64,000 nt of DNA from assembly GCF_000025345.1 (NCBI RefSeq), contig NC_013757.1:1364001-1428000 (forward strand), written 5' to 3'. Below are positions 52,699 through 63,329 of this stretch, in pieces (position 1 is the first letter of the stretch; the number at the start of each line of letters is the position of its first letter). Source of the DNA: Geodermatophilus obscurus DSM 43160 (GTDB lineage: Bacteria > Actinomycetota > Actinomycetes > Mycobacteriales > Geodermatophilaceae). Under the pieces are notes generated by a model. The model was given only the letters and a program-made list of their open reading frames with translations, was not told where the DNA came from and ran no database searches. A program made the translations under genes and the position numbers.

Positions 52699-52995
52699 GT
52701 GGCCGGACCACTCGCGCCGACACGGACGCCGGAGGAGACCGTCGAGGAGCACGGTGACCTCGACCGGCCCTGGGTCACCATCGTCTGGAACGACCCGGTC
52801 AACCTCATGACCTACGTGACCTACGTGCTGCAGGAGCTGTTCGGCTACGACGAGCCGACGGCGACCACGCTGATGCTGCAGGTCCACGAGGAGGGGAAGG
52901 CCATCGTGAGCTCCGGGCCGCGGGAGCGCATGGAGCACGACACCAGCCGGCTGCACGCCTACGGGCTGTGGGCCAGCTACCAGCGCGACGCATGA
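52699..52995 (+). CDS. clpS: ClpS adaptor of the Clp protease
   Basis: A 98-residue N-end-rule adaptor. The motifs [20 protein letters not shown] (N-degron binding pocket with Asn-Asp) and [12 protein letters not shown] match ClpS. It delivers substrates with destabilising N-termini to ClpAP/ClpCP. TACAGT (52687-52692) lies six bases before GTG 52699, a leaderless promoter. The DUF2017 gene overlaps its stop. Confidence 0.94.
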   Translation: MAGPLAPTRTPEETVEEHGDLDRPWVTIVWNDPVNLMTYVTYVLQELFGYDEPTATTLMLQVHEEGKAIVSSGPRERMEHDTSRLHAYGLWASYQRDA

Positions 52996-53489
52996 GGCCG
53001 TTCCGCCGCAAGGGGGACGAGCTGCTGGCCCGGCTGGAGCCGGCCGAGGCCCGGATCCTCGCGCTGCTGCTCGACCAGCTCGAGCAGCTGCTCACCGCCG
53101 ACGCCGAGGACGTCGCCGGCGACCCGGTGCTCGACCGGCTGCTGCCCGCCGGCCACCGCAGCGATCCGGAGCTGGCCGCCGACTACCGGGACCTGACCGA
53201 AGCGTCGCTGCGTACCGGCAAGGCCGACGACCTGGCCACCGTCCGCGCCGGCCTGCCCCTGGACGGCGGGACCGTCCGCCTCGACCCCGAGGAGGCGGGC
53301 GCCTGGCTGCGCACCAGCAACGATCTGCGGCTGGCGCTGGGCACCCGGCTGGACATCCAGGAGGACACCGAGCCACCGGAGGACCTCGCCAGCGAGGAGG
53401 GCCAGCAGCTGGCCGTCTACTACTGGCTCACCGGGCTGCAGGGGTCGCTCGTCGACGCACTCGCCGCGGGGCGGGCCGGCCGAAGGTGA
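52992..53489 (+). CDS. DUF2017 protein
   Basis: A 165-residue helical protein ([69 protein letters not shown]) of DUF2017, which usually follows clpS in actinobacteria. Function is unknown. ATG 52992 overlaps the clpS stop (ATGA), so they are co-translated. Confidence 0.88.
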   Translation: MRPFRRKGDELLARLEPAEARILALLLDQLEQLLTADAEDVAGDPVLDRLLPAGHRSDPELAADYRDLTEASLRTGKADDLATVRAGLPLDGGTVRLDPEEAGAWLRTSNDLRLALGTRLDIQEDTEPPEDLASEEGQQLAVYYWLTGLQGSLVDALAAGRAGRR

Positions 53490-53784
53490 GCACGACCAGG
53501 GCCGCGAGCAGCAGGTCGAGCAGGAAGAACACCGAGACCAGGCCGGGCATCTCCAGGTCGCGCACGATCGCGCCGACCGCGCACACCAGGACGACGAGCG
53601 AGAGCACCGCGACCAGCAGCAGGGTGAGCAGCTGGATGGCGACGACCAGCACGAGCGCCACCCGGTCGGCGCCGACGGCACGGCCGTAGTACCTGCTGCG
53701 GCGGCGCAGGCCCCGGGCGCCGCGCACCAGCGCGGGCATCGCGAGCAGCAGCACACCGGCGACCATGAGCAGCTCGAGGACCAC
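53428..53784 (-). CDS. Small membrane protein
   Basis: A 118-residue protein with three hydrophobic segments ([59 protein letters not shown]) and basic loops. No family recognised. GTG 53784 has TACGGT eight bases upstream on its strand. Its last 62 bases overlap the convergent DUF2017 gene. Confidence 0.62.
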   Translation of the reverse strand: MVLELLMVAGVLLLAMPALVRGARGLRRRSRYYGRAVGADRVALVLVVAIQLLTLLLVAVLSLVVLVCAVGAIVRDLEMPGLVSVFFLLDLLLAALVVLTFGRPAPRRVRRRATPAAR

Positions 53785-53805
53785 GGACAGCCACCGTATC
53801 GGAGC

Positions 53806-53862
53806 GAGGACCCCCTGCCCCCCATCCCTCGCGAGCTCGGGGGCGGGACCCTGCAGGGGGCC
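53806..53862 (+). repeat. Palindromic intergenic element, CCCCCT subtype
   Basis: A full copy (GAGGACCCCCTGCCCCCCAT, loop CCTCGCGAGCTCGG, right arm GGGACCCTGCAGGGGGCC) just before the mec promoter. Confidence 0.75.
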
Positions 53863-53889
53863 GATCGCGGGCCGCCTAGACTGGGCGTC

Positions 53890-54363
53890 GTGCTGCGCAT
53901 CGACCGCGCGACCTACGACGCCATCGTGGCCCACGCCCGGGAGGACCACCCGGACGAGGCCTGTGGCGTCGTCGCCGGCCCCGAGGGCAGCGACCGCCCC
54001 GAGCGCTTCATCCCGATGCTGAACGCCGCGCGGTCGCCCACGTTCTACGAGTTCGACTCCGGCGACCTGCTGCGGCTGTACCGGGACATGGACGACCGGG
54101 ACGAGGAGCCGGTGGTCATCTACCACTCGCACACCGCCACCGAGGCGTACCCCTCGCGCACCGACATCAGCTACGCCTCGGAGCCGAACGCCCACTACGT
54201 CCTGGTCTCCACCCGCTCCCACGGGGAGCAGACCGGCCTGTCCGACGACGAGGTCGAGTTCCGGAGCTTCCGGATCGTCGACGGCACCGTCACCGAGGAG
54301 GACGTCGAGGTCGTCGAGTCCTACCTGTTCGGCCACTCGCCGACCACCGTCGTCTACGACTGA
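53890..54363 (+). CDS. mec: Mec/JAMM-type CysO-processing metalloprotease
   Basis: A 157-residue JAB/MPN metalloprotease. The zinc ligands are seen as Glu in PDEACGVVAG, HSH in IYHSHTATEAYPSRTD and the final Asp. In mycobacteria Mec cleaves cysteine from the CysO-Cys adduct; cysO and cysM follow here in the same order. TAGACT (53877-53882) seven bases before GTG 53890 suggests a leaderless promoter. Confidence 0.9.
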   Translation: MLRIDRATYDAIVAHAREDHPDEACGVVAGPEGSDRPERFIPMLNAARSPTFYEFDSGDLLRLYRDMDDRDEEPVVIYHSHTATEAYPSRTDISYASEPNAHYVLVSTRSHGEQTGLSDDEVEFRSFRIVDGTVTEEDVEVVESYLFGHSPTTVVYD

Positions 54364-54364
54364 C

Positions 54365-54422
54365 GAAGGAGCCTCCTGCCCCCGCCGCTCGCAGGCTCGC
54401 GGCGGGACCCTGCGGGAGGGCC
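54365..54422 (+). repeat. Palindromic intergenic element
   Basis: A full copy (GAAGGAGCCTCCTGCCCCCG, loop CTCGCAGGCTCG, right arm GGGACCCTGCGGGAGGGCC), starting one base after the mec stop. Confidence 0.72.
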
Positions 54423-54513
54423 GCCGGGGCCGCCCCTGGAATGCCCCACGTCGAGCGGGCGTTCCCCGTCCAGACGCACGTCCGCTGCGCGCCAGCGCAG
54501 GCACGACCCCTGA

Positions 54514-55815
<1,302 letters not shown>

Positions 55816-55882
55816 CGACGGTCTCCCGACCCGCCCGGCTAGCCTCACCGCCGCCAGTGAGGAGCGAGCGGGGGAGCGGAGC

Positions 55883-56623
55883 ATGAGGCTGACGGTGGTC
55901 GGCTGCTCGGGCAGCGGTCCGGGGCCGACGTCTCCGGCGTCCTGCTACCTGGTGGAGCACGACGGCTTCCGGGTGCTGCTCGACCTAGGCAACGGCGCCT
56001 TCGGCACCCTGCAGTCGCTCGCCGACCCGGCCACGGTCGACGCCCTCTACCTGTCGCACCTGCACGCCGACCACTGCCTCGACGTCGCCCCGTTCATTGT
56101 ATGGCACCGGTACTCGGGGCGGTCCCGGGGCCGGCCGGTGCCGCTCTACGCCCCGCCGGGCGCCGACCGGCGGCTGGCGTCGGCCTACTACGGGGACGGC
56201 GCCCCGCTCGAGGACGTCTTCGACTTCACCGTCCTGGACGGCACCCCGTTCGACCTCGGTCCCTTCCAGGTGCGGACGGTGCGCACCGCCCACCCCGTCG
56301 AGTGCCACGCCGTCCGGCTGACCGCCGGCGGCCGGTCGCTGGTCTACACCGGCGACACCGGTGCCAGCGCCGCCGTCGTCGAGCTCGCCCGCGGCGCGGA
56401 CGTCCTGCTGGCCGAGGCCGCGCACCCCGACGTCCCCGGCCTGCCGCCCGACCTGCACCTCACCGGACGCGAGGCCGGCGAGCACGCCGCCGCGGCCGGC
56501 GTCGGCCGGCTGCTGCTCACCCACGTCCCCGCCTGGGTCGACCCCGCCGGCCAGCTCGCGGACGCGCAGACCGTCTTCCCGGCCGCCGAGCTCGTCGCGC
56601 CCGGCGCCGGCTACGACGTCTGA
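55883..56623 (+). CDS. Metallo-beta-lactamase-fold phosphodiesterase-like protein
   Basis: A 246-residue MBL-fold hydrolase with the metal motif LSHLHADHCLD, TAHPVECHAVRL, YTGDTGAS and the closing LLLTHVPAW. It is the counterpart of mycobacterial Rv1339, a cAMP phosphodiesterase, by both sequence pattern and place between cysM and rph. GGGGGAG precedes the ATG. Confidence 0.85.
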   Translation: MRLTVVGCSGSGPGPTSPASCYLVEHDGFRVLLDLGNGAFGTLQSLADPATVDALYLSHLHADHCLDVAPFIVWHRYSGRSRGRPVPLYAPPGADRRLASAYYGDGAPLEDVFDFTVLDGTPFDLGPFQVRTVRTAHPVECHAVRLTAGGRSLVYTGDTGASAAVVELARGADVLLAEAAHPDVPGLPPDLHLTGREAGEHAAAAGVGRLLLTHVPAWVDPAGQLADAQTVFPAAELVAPGAGYDV

Positions 56624-56722
56624 AGAGGGCCCCTTGCAGGCTCGGGAGCGCCGATCGAGTGGCCATCTGGGCCAGGCCGCCTCCCGGTTGCCCGGCCGCG
56701 CGCGGGCGGGCACGGTGGGCCG

Positions 56723-57679
56723 GTGGTCCACGACGAACGGGACGGCGTCCGGCTGACCAGCCTCGACGCCCCGCTGGGTGACGGGCTGGAGGTCACCAAG
56801 GGCGACCTGGTCGACCACCTCGACGCGTTCGCCGACCGCCTGGTGCCGCAGCTGGCCGGCCGGCCGCTGTCGGTGAAGCGCGTGCGGCCGGGCCAGGAAC
56901 CGTTCATGCAGCGCAACGTCGCCAAGGGCGCGCCGGAGTGGGTGCGCACCGTCCCGGTCTGGTCGTTCGGTGCGCACCGCGAGGTGCACCAGGTGCTCTG
57001 CGACGACCGCCGCACCCTGCTGTGGCTGGCCAACCAGCGGGCCGTGGAGTTCCACGTCCCCTTCTTCGTCGCTGGCGCCGAGGCGGAGCCGACCGGCATC
57101 GTGCTCGACCTGGACCCGCCGGAGGGGGCCGACTTCGGCGTGGTGGTGCAGGCCGCGGAGCTGGTGCGGCGCGCGCTCGCCGACGCGGGGCTCGCCGGGG
57201 CGGTGAAGACCAGCGGGTCCAAGGGCGTGCACGTCGTCGTCCCGGTACGGGGGGTGCCGCCCGAGGACGCCGCCGCCGCGACCCGCGCCCTGGCCGCCCG
57301 CGCCGCCGCGCTGGACCCGGACCTGGCCACGACCGCCTACATCCGCGAGGACCGGCACGGCCGGGTGTTCCTCGACTCCACCCGCTCGGGCTCCTCGACG
57401 ATCGTGGCTGCCTACAGCCCGCGCATCCGTCCGGGTCTGCCGGTGTCCGCGCCGGTGGCGTGGGAGGACCTTCCGGCGGCGCGGCCCGGGGACGTGACCG
57501 TCCGGACGGCGCCGGAACGGCTGGGGGACGGCGACCCGTGGCGGGCGCTGCTGCCCGATCCGCAGGAGCTGCCCGCCGACCTGGTCGCTGAGGGCCACAC
57601 CATCCCGGTCGCCCGCGTCCAGGCGATGCACGAGGGCCGCCGGCGTGCCCGGGCCCGGCGGGCGGAGCCGGGGGACTGA
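56723..57679 (+). CDS. LigD-type polymerase domain (NHEJ primase/polymerase)
   Basis: A 318-residue stand-alone PolDom of the archaeo-eukaryotic primase superfamily: [15 protein letters not shown], the metal-binding [26 protein letters not shown] (active-site Ser-Lys-Gly) and FLDSTRSG. In LigD this domain adds ribonucleotides during end joining. No ligase, nuclease or Ku gene is adjacent, so it may act with proteins encoded elsewhere. CACGGT (56711-56716) six bases before GTG suggests a leaderless start. Confidence 0.88.
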   Translation: MVHDERDGVRLTSLDAPLGDGLEVTKGDLVDHLDAFADRLVPQLAGRPLSVKRVRPGQEPFMQRNVAKGAPEWVRTVPVWSFGAHREVHQVLCDDRRTLLWLANQRAVEFHVPFFVAGAEAEPTGIVLDLDPPEGADFGVVVQAAELVRRALADAGLAGAVKTSGSKGVHVVVPVRGVPPEDAAAATRALAARAAALDPDLATTAYIREDRHGRVFLDSTRSGSSTIVAAYSPRIRPGLPVSAPVAWEDLPAARPGDVTVRTAPERLGDGDPWRALLPDPQELPADLVAEGHTIPVARVQAMHEGRRRARARRAEPGD

Positions 57680-57681
57680 AA

Positions 57682-57739
57682 GAGGACCACCCTTCCCCCC
57701 ACGCCTCGCAGGCTCGGCGCGGGCCCCTGAAGGGTGGCC
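57682..57739 (+). repeat. Palindromic intergenic element
   Basis: A copy with diverged arms that still pair (GAGGACCACCCTTCCCCCCA on the left, CCCTGAAGGGTGGCC on the right), three bases after the polymerase-domain stop. Matching changes in both arms suggest the hairpin is maintained. Confidence 0.72.
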
Positions 57740-57756
57740 GCGGGCAGGCTCCGCCC

Positions 57757-58377
57757 ATGCCCCTGGACCCGCAGACGACGGCCTGGCTCGACCAGGAGGA
57801 CGCGCACCTCGCCCGGGTGGTCCGGCAGCACCGCTGGGCGGTGCAGTACGTCGGCTCCGGCGAGGAGGACGACGAACCCTGCTTCGGCTACACCATCGGC
57901 CTGTTCGGGCTCGGACACCCGGAGCTCGTCCTGGTCGGGCTGGGCGCCGACACCACCCACGGCGTGCTGCAGCGGGTGGCCGGAGAGGTGGCCGCCGGGC
58001 GCGACCTGGTACCCGGTGAGCTGATCGACCGGGACGACCGGCCCGGCCGGCTGTTCGTCGAGGACTCACCCAACCCCGGGGAGGTGGTGCTTGGTGCCAA
58101 CCGCTTCTACCAGCGGCCCCCCGAGTACTCGGTGTCGGCGTTCCAGCTGGCCTGGAGCCACGCGGACGGGCACTTTCTCTGGGAGGCCGGCTACCCCTGC
58201 GGGCCCGGCTGTCAGCCGCGTCCCGGTACGTGGCGCGCCTCAACGGCGGCCACCGCCCAGGTGGGGAGGATCCGCTCCTCCTCCCCAGCGCGCGAAGGAG
58301 GACCCCGTCCTCCTCACCGCTCCCGAGCTCGCGGCGAGCCCCTGGACGGGGCCGGGGCCCGGGCGGGAGCCGAGTGA
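57757..58377 (+). CDS. DUF4262 protein with repeat-derived tail
   Basis: A 206-residue protein. Residues 1-160 are DUF4262 ([78 protein letters not shown]). The rest is Arg/Ser/Pro-rich, and its last 28 residues come from a palindromic element; family proteins normally end near 155-165 residues, so a shift near 58210-58250 or recruited DNA is possible. CAGGCT six bases before the ATG is a leaderless-type -10 box. Confidence 0.75.
   Translation: MPLDPQTTAWLDQEDAHLARVVRQHRWAVQYVGSGEEDDEPCFGYTIGLFGLGHPELVLVGLGADTTHGVLQRVAGEVAAGRDLVPGELIDRDDRPGRLFVEDSPNPGEVVLGANRFYQRPPEYSVSAFQLAWSHADGHFLWEAGYPCGPGCQPRPGTWRASTAATAQVGRIRSSSPAREGGPRPPHRSRARGEPLDGAGARAGAE
58294..58353 (+). repeat. Palindromic intergenic element translated in the DUF4262 tail
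   Basis: A full copy (GAAGGAGGACCCCGTCCTCC, loop CTCCCGAGCTCG, right arm ending TGGACGGGGCC) inside the open frame of the DUF4262 gene. Confidence 0.75.
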
Positions 58378-58402
58378 GGCGTGGGCGAAGGGTCGTCCGC
58401 TC

Positions 58403-58900
58403 TCAGCCCAGGCCGAGGTCGCGCCGCAGCTTGGCCACGTGCCCGGTGGCCTTGACGTTGTAGGCGGCCTTCTCGATGCGGCCCTCGGCGTCGACGACGA
58501 AGGTCGACCGGATCACGCCGACGACCTCCTTGCCGTACAGCTTCTTGGTGCCGTACGCGCCGTAGGCGGCGAGCACCTGCTTCTCCGGGTCGGACAGCAG
58601 GGTGATCCGCAGGCCCTCCTTCTCGCGGAAGCGCAGCAGCTGCTCCGGCGGGTCGGGGGAGATGCCGATGATGTCGAGGCCCGCCTCGGCGAGGTCGCCG
58701 GCGGAGGCGGTGAAGTCGACGGCCTGGGTGGTGCAGCCCGGGGTCATGGCCGCCGGGTAGCAGTAGACGATCACCCGGCGACCGCGGTGGTCGGCGAGCG
58801 ACACCGGGTTGCCGTCGGCGTCGGGCAGCGTGAACTCCGGCGCGGTGTCACCGGGGGCCAGGCGGACGGGAGCGACGTCGGTATCGGTCACGCCCGTCAT
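58403..58900 (-). CDS. bcp: Thioredoxin-dependent peroxiredoxin (Bcp/PrxQ)
   Basis: A 165-residue peroxiredoxin with the peroxidatic Cys in MTPGCTTQ. The position five residues later, usually the resolving Cys (TPGCTKEACDF), is Val here (TTQAVDF), so it must work as a one-Cys enzyme or use another thiol. The rest ([33 protein letters not shown]) is typical. It faces the DUF4262 gene. Confidence 0.92.
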   Translation of the reverse strand: MTGVTDTDVAPVRLAPGDTAPEFTLPDADGNPVSLADHRGRRVIVYCYPAAMTPGCTTQAVDFTASAGDLAEAGLDIIGISPDPPEQLLRFREKEGLRITLLSDPEKQVLAAYGAYGTKKLYGKEVVGVIRSTFVVDAEGRIEKAAYNVKATGHVAKLRRDLGLG

Positions 58901-58957
58901 CCTGCCGTGTCCGGCCGACCACGGGGCAGGGGGTGGACGAGCGGCCGCCTGCAGGTG

Positions 58958-59091
58958 GACGGACCCCGTCCCCCTTCCCTCGCAGTGGGAGGCCCCGTCC
59001 TCCTCACCGTGGAAGGACCCCGTCCTCCCCGCCCTTCGCGAGCTCAGGACGGTGCCCTGGACGGGGCCGTGGCGCGCCTCTGGACGGGGCC
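58958..59091 (+). repeat. Nested palindromic elements (at least two levels)
   Basis: An inner full copy (59012-59068) interrupts an outer copy whose left arm is 58987-59009 (ending CACCG) and right arm 59069-59091 (ending TGGACGGGGCC). A further left arm (58958-58985, GGACCCCGTCCCCCTTCC) lies outside. The junction CACCGTGGAAGG is identical to that at 42391-42400. Confidence 0.75.
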
Positions 59092-59116
59092 GCGGTGGGG
59101 TGGGGCAGAGGGTCCG

Positions 59117-59521
59117 TCAGCCGGCGAGGAACGACAGCCGGACGTGCCGCTGCGGGTTGTCGGTGTTGGTGTCGACCAGGCAGATGCGCTGCCAGGTGCC
59201 CAGCTGCAGGCGGCCCTCCAGCACCGGGACGCTCGCGTGCGGCGGGACGAACGCCGGCAGCACGTGGTCGCGGCCGTGCCCGGGGCTGCCGTGCCGGTGC
59301 CGCCAGCGCTCGTCCCGGGGGAGGAGGACGTCGAGCTGGGCGAGCAGGTCGTCGTCGCTGCCGGAGCCGGTCTCGATGATGGCCACTCCCGCCGTCGCGT
59401 GCGGCACGAAGACGTGCAGCAGCCCGTCCGCCTCGTCGCGGACGAACTCGGCGCACTCGTCGGTGAGGTCGACCACCGTGGGCACGCCCCCGGTCCGGAC
59501 CGTCCGCAGCTCTGATCGCAT
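59117..59521 (-). CDS. YjbQ family protein (secondary thiamine-phosphate synthase fold)
   Basis: A 134-residue protein of the UPF0047/YjbQ family: [33 protein letters not shown] and the end [10 protein letters not shown], with conserved His residues. Some members have weak thiamine-phosphate synthase activity; the physiological role is unsettled. It diverges from rph. Confidence 0.88.
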   Translation of the reverse strand: MRSELRTVRTGGVPTVVDLTDECAEFVRDEADGLLHVFVPHATAGVAIIETGSGSDDDLLAQLDVLLPRDERWRHRHGSPGHGRDHVLPAFVPPHASVPVLEGRLQLGTWQRICLVDTNTDNPQRHVRLSFLAG

Positions 59522-59582
59522 GGCGGAGGTCCTGCCCAGCCGGACCAGGGGGCACGCAGCGGCAGCACTACTGTCGGCGGAC

Positions 59583-60335
59583 GTGACCACGACCCCGGCG
59601 AAGCCTCGTCCCGACGGCCGGGCGGCCGACCAGCTCCGCCCGGTGACGATCACCCGCGGCTGGCTCGACCACGCCGAGGGCTCGGTGCTCGTCGAGTTCG
59701 GCCGCACCCGGGTGCTCTGCGCGGCCAGCGTCACCGAGGGGGTGCCGCGCTGGCGCAAGGGCTCGGGCCTGGGCTGGGTCACCGCCGAGTACGCGATGCT
59801 GCCGCGCGCGACGCACACCCGCGGCGACCGCGAGTCGGTGAAGGGCCGCATCGGCGGGCGCACGCACGAGATCAGCCGGCTCATCGGCCGGTCGCTGCGG
59901 GCCGCGATCGACCTCGGTGCGCTCGGCGAGAACAGCGTCGCCATCGACTGCGACGTCCTGCAGGCCGACGGCGGCACCCGGACGGCGGCGATCACCGGCG
60001 CCTACGTCGCGCTGGCCGACGCCGTCGGGTGGCTGGGGGAGCGGCGCAAGCTGGCCCGGCCCAGGGCGGTCCTGCAGTCGGTGGCCGCGGTCAGCGTCGG
60101 CGTCGTCGACGGGCAGCCGCGGCTGGACCTCGCCTACGAGGAGGACGTCCGCGCCGGCACCGACATGAACGTCGTCTGCACCGGCGACGGCAGCTTCGTC
60201 GAGGTGCAGGGCACCGCGGAGAACGGCGTCTTCGACCGCGCCGCGCTCGACGCGCTGCTCGACCTGGCGGTCGGCGGCTGCGCCGAGCTGAGCCGCATCC
60301 AGGCCGACGCGCTGCAGCAGGCCGGTGCCCGATGA
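59583..60335 (+). CDS. rph: RNase PH
   Basis: A 250-residue phosphorolytic exoribonuclease that trims tRNA 3' ends. It has [74 protein letters not shown] and [19 protein letters not shown] lies eight bases before GTG 59583 (leaderless). The rdgB gene overlaps its stop by four bases. Confidence 0.95.
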   Translation: MTTTPAKPRPDGRAADQLRPVTITRGWLDHAEGSVLVEFGRTRVLCAASVTEGVPRWRKGSGLGWVTAEYAMLPRATHTRGDRESVKGRIGGRTHEISRLIGRSLRAAIDLGALGENSVAIDCDVLQADGGTRTAAITGAYVALADAVGWLGERRKLARPRAVLQSVAAVSVGVVDGQPRLDLAYEEDVRAGTDMNVVCTGDGSFVEVQGTAENGVFDRAALDALLDLAVGGCAELSRIQADALQQAGAR

Positions 60336-60943
60336 GCGACCGGTTGCTCCTGGCCACCCGCAACCCCGGCAAGCTCGCCGAGCTGCAGCGGCTGCTCGAG
60401 AGCGCCGTCCCCGGGGTCGCCGTCGTGGGCCTGCGCGACGTCCCGGACTACCCGGAGGCACCGGAGACCGGGGCGACCTTCGCGGAGAACGCGCTGCTCA
60501 AGGCGCGGGAGGCGGTCCGGTACACCGGGCTGCCGGCGGTCGCGGACGATTCCGGCCTGACCGTCGACGCGCTCAACGGCATGCCCGGCGTCCTGTCCGC
60601 CCGCTGGTCGGGCCGGCACGGGGACGATCCGGCCAACACCGCACTGCTTCTCGGGCAGCTGGCCGACGTGCCCGACGAGCGGCGCGGTGCGGCGTTCGTC
60701 TGCGCGGCCGCGGTCGTCACGCCGGAGGGTGCCGAGCGGGTGCTCGAGCGGTCGTGGCGCGGCCAGGTGGTCCGGGAGGGGCGGGGCTCCAACGGCTTCG
60801 GCTACGACCCGGTGTTCCTGCCCGACGGGCTGGAGCGGACCGCGGCCGAGCTCACCGCGGCCGAGAAGGACGCGCTCAGCCACCGCGGTCAGGCCTTCGC
60901 CGCTCTGGTGCCCCTGGTCGCGGAGCTGCTCGGCCGGTCCTGA
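60332..60943 (+). CDS. rdgB: Non-canonical purine NTP pyrophosphatase (RdgB/HAM1)
   Basis: A 203-residue house-cleaning enzyme hydrolysing ITP/XTP. Motifs: [52 protein letters not shown] and [19 protein letters not shown] 60332 overlaps the rph stop (ATGA). A strong hairpin follows. Confidence 0.95.
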   Translation: MSDRLLLATRNPGKLAELQRLLESAVPGVAVVGLRDVPDYPEAPETGATFAENALLKAREAVRYTGLPAVADDSGLTVDALNGMPGVLSARWSGRHGDDPANTALLLGQLADVPDERRGAAFVCAAAVVTPEGAERVLERSWRGQVVREGRGSNGFGYDPVFLPDGLERTAAELTAAEKDALSHRGQAFAALVPLVAELLGRS

Positions 60944-60950
60944 CCCCGCC

Positions 60951-60993
60951 GCGACGCCCGCGGCCCCGGGCTGCCCGGGACCGCAGGCGTCGC
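60951..60993. terminator. 20-bp hairpin between convergent genes
   Basis: Bases 60951-60970 pair with 60974-60993 with two mismatches. It lies between the rdgB stop and the stop of the minus-strand membrane protein, so it can serve both. Confidence 0.8.
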
Positions 60994-60994
60994 G

Positions 60995-61858
60995 TCAGGG
61001 GGTCGGCTCGGCGCCGGCGGCGGGCGAGGAGCCGTTCTCCGCGGAGTCCTGCGAGGAACTCCGCTGCGACGAGCCTCCTGAGGAGCCCGACCGCTCGCTG
61101 TCGGTGGTCGGCTTGGCCGCCGAGCTCCGCGTCGGCGTCGCCGACGAGGACTCCTCGCTGTCCGATCCCTCGTCCTCCTCCGACGTCGACTCCTCGTCGG
61201 TACCGGTGTCCGAGTCGGTGGCCGGGGCGCTGGTCTCGGTGGCCGGTGCGGTCGTGGTGGGGGACGACGGCGTCGACGCGTCGTCGTCGTCCTGCTGCTC
61301 GGAGGACGACGACGCGGTGGTGAGCTCGCCGAGCGTCGTCGACCTGGACGTCTCCGTGCCGCCGACGATGGCCGACACCGGCTTCTGCCCGATCAGCTCG
61401 ATCCCGGTCACGATGCCCATCGCCATCACGAACACGGCGGCGGCGTAGACGGCCACCCTCGTCCAGCGAGGCCGGGACCGTCGGGCCGGGGCGCGGCGCG
61501 GGTCGAGGTGGGCGGGCAGCACCTGGGTCGCCGGAGCGGGCGGGGCGGCGGAGGCGACCTCGGTCTGATCGGCCGCGGACAGGCGTCCGGTGACCTGGCC
61601 ACGGGCGCGCCGCAGCTTCTCGTTCGTCTTCTGCAGCGAGTTGCTGTACAGGGCGGCGCTGACGGTGCTGATCACGCTGGCCAGCGCGGCCCCGATCAGG
61701 GTGCCGGCGAGGCCGAAGAAGGAGGCCACCACGGCCGAGGACACGGCGGCGAGGGCGCCGGCGGTCACCTGGGTGGCGCTCAGCTGGGTGCCCTGGGGCT
61801 TCTCCTTGTCCTCGATCTGCTCGGTTCGGTCGGTCGTCTCGGGGCGCGGGGAGGTCAT
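60995..61858 (-). CDS. Membrane protein with acidic Ser/Thr-rich tail
   Basis: A 287-residue protein. The N-terminal part has a Gly/Ala-rich double hydrophobic segment (about 30-70, VTAGALAAVSSAVVASFFGL and GTLIGAALASVISTVSAALY); another membrane helix lies at about 133-150 (VAVYAAAVFVMAMGIVTGIE). The last 110 residues are low-complexity Ser/Thr/Asp/Glu, probably disordered and outside the membrane. No function is recognised. Confidence 0.7.
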   Translation of the reverse strand: MTSPRPETTDRTEQIEDKEKPQGTQLSATQVTAGALAAVSSAVVASFFGLAGTLIGAALASVISTVSAALYSNSLQKTNEKLRRARGQVTGRLSAADQTEVASAAPPAPATQVLPAHLDPRRAPARRSRPRWTRVAVYAAAVFVMAMGIVTGIELIGQKPVSAIVGGTETSRSTTLGELTTASSSSEQQDDDDASTPSSPTTTAPATETSAPATDSDTGTDEESTSEEDEGSDSEESSSATPTRSSAAKPTTDSERSGSSGGSSQRSSSQDSAENGSSPAAGAEPTP

Positions 61859-62140
61859 GAGCTCCGACGGGGTCGTGGACGTGCAGGGGGATCGGCCGGG
61901 CCGGGCAGCACTGCGCGACGGGCCTGTAGAACTAGGCTACGGGTTCCTGTCGCTCCACGTCCGGCCCCGCTCACGCTCAGCGAGCTCCTGACCTGCACGG
62001 ATGCCGCCCCGAGATTTTCCTCCCGTGAGTTCGCTCACGGGCCCTCCGACCCGCCGGGGGGAGAAGCGCGGTGGGCCGGGACGAGTCGGCCGGCAGCGCG
62101 AGCCCGGGCAGGCCGCCGGGTGCGCAGGCAGAGTGGCGGC

Positions 62141-63061
62141 ATGCGGATCTCGGTGGGGAACGTCCGTGCGCTACGATTCGACGACGGGACGCCGGTCACC
62201 GCGGCCTCGGCCATCGCACCGCTCGGCGACGGCTGGCTGGTGGCCCAGGACGACTCGACGTCCGCCGCGTGGTGGCGGGCCGGTGGGACCACCGCGGTGC
62301 GCCTGCTGCCGCCCGTGGAGGGACTCGACCGGTTCAGCGAGGCGGCGGGGACCAAGCGCCTCAAGCCCGACCTCGAGGTGGCCTGCCCCGCGGAGGTCGA
62401 CGGCGAGCCGGCGGTCCTGCTGCTGGGCTCCGGATCCACGGACCGGCGTACGCGCGGCGTGCTGGTGCGCCTGGACGACGGGCAGCCGGTCGCGCGGACC
62501 GGTGAGCTCGCACCGCTCCACGCCGCCGTCGTGCAGTGCCTCGGGCTCACGGCGGACCAGCTCAACCTCGAGGGCGCCGCACGGCGCGGTGACACGGTGC
62601 GCTGGTTCAACCGCGGCAACCTGGCCGCCGGAGTGCGCCCGGCCAGCGTGGACGTCCCGCTGGCCGATCTGGTGGACGCCGTCCTCGGCCGGACGGACCC
62701 CGCGTCGGTACCGGTCGAGCAGCCGCGCGGCTACGACCTGGGCGAGGTCGCGGGCGTGGGGCTGGCGGTGACGGACGCGATCGCCCTGCCCGACGGGCGG
62801 CTGCTGCTCAGCGCTGCCGCCGAGGACACCCCGAACGCCGTCGACGACGGGCCCGTGGTCGCCGCCGCGCTGGTGCTGGTCGACGGGGACACCGTGCTGG
62901 ACGTCGCCACGGTGCCGGAGCTGGACGGGCGCGTGCCGAAGGTCGAGGGGCTGGCCCTGCGCGCCGTCCAGGGCGAGGACGTGCAACTGCTGGCCGTGGT
63001 GGACGACGACGACCCCACCCGGCCGTCCACCGCGCTGGAGATGCACGTCGCGCTGGGCTGA
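62141..63061 (+). CDS. Conserved hypothetical, beta-propeller-like (DUF6929-like)
   Basis: A 306-residue soluble protein with repeated strand-rich units (SAIAPLGDGWLVAQDDSTSA, AVLLLGSGSTDRRTRGVLVR, NLEGAARRGDTVRWFNRGN, GVGLAVTDAIALPDGRLLLS, VEGLALRAVQGEDVQLLAVV). The pattern suggests a propeller fold related to DUF6929/DUF6910 proteins; I cannot be certain of the family. CAGAGT (62129-62134) is six bases before the ATG. Confidence 0.7.
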   Translation: MRISVGNVRALRFDDGTPVTAASAIAPLGDGWLVAQDDSTSAAWWRAGGTTAVRLLPPVEGLDRFSEAAGTKRLKPDLEVACPAEVDGEPAVLLLGSGSTDRRTRGVLVRLDDGQPVARTGELAPLHAAVVQCLGLTADQLNLEGAARRGDTVRWFNRGNLAAGVRPASVDVPLADLVDAVLGRTDPASVPVEQPRGYDLGEVAGVGLAVTDAIALPDGRLLLSAAAEDTPNAVDDGPVVAAALVLVDGDTVLDVATVPELDGRVPKVEGLALRAVQGEDVQLLAVVDDDDPTRPSTALEMHVALG

Positions 63062-63159
63062 GTCGAACGCCGGACGCAGGGCGCGGTGGTGGACGGGGAG
63101 CCGGTCGCCCGACGCCGGCCCGGACGGCTCCTCGGGGCGCCGGCCAGGGGAGACCCCGG

Positions 63160-63240
63160 TGCGGGAGGCGGGAGTCGAACCCGCACGCCCGGAGGCACCA
63201 GATCCTAAGTCTGGCGTGGCTGCCGTTACACCACTCCCGC
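63160..63240 (-). tRNA. tRNA-Leu (UAG anticodon)
   Basis: The minus strand folds as a class II tRNA: acceptor GCGGGAG/CTCCCGC, anticodon arm CCAGA-CTTAGGA-TCTGG with anticodon TAG (63205-63207), a long variable arm, and the T arm GCGGG-TTCGACT-CCCGC. The discriminator is A. CCA is not encoded. Confidence 0.95.
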
Positions 63241-63329
63241 GTGGACACAGAGTAGGAGGAGCCGCCCGTGCGGGTGGCCTCCGGTCGACGGACGCGCCCT
63301 CTCCGGCGTGGTCTGGCAGGCTGTCGGCC

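Noticed and set aside
56624..56660. A truncated palindromic element after the phosphodiesterase-like gene
   Set aside because: GAAGAGGGCCCC and GCAGGCTCG recall the arm and loop, but no right arm follows, so it is too short to call.
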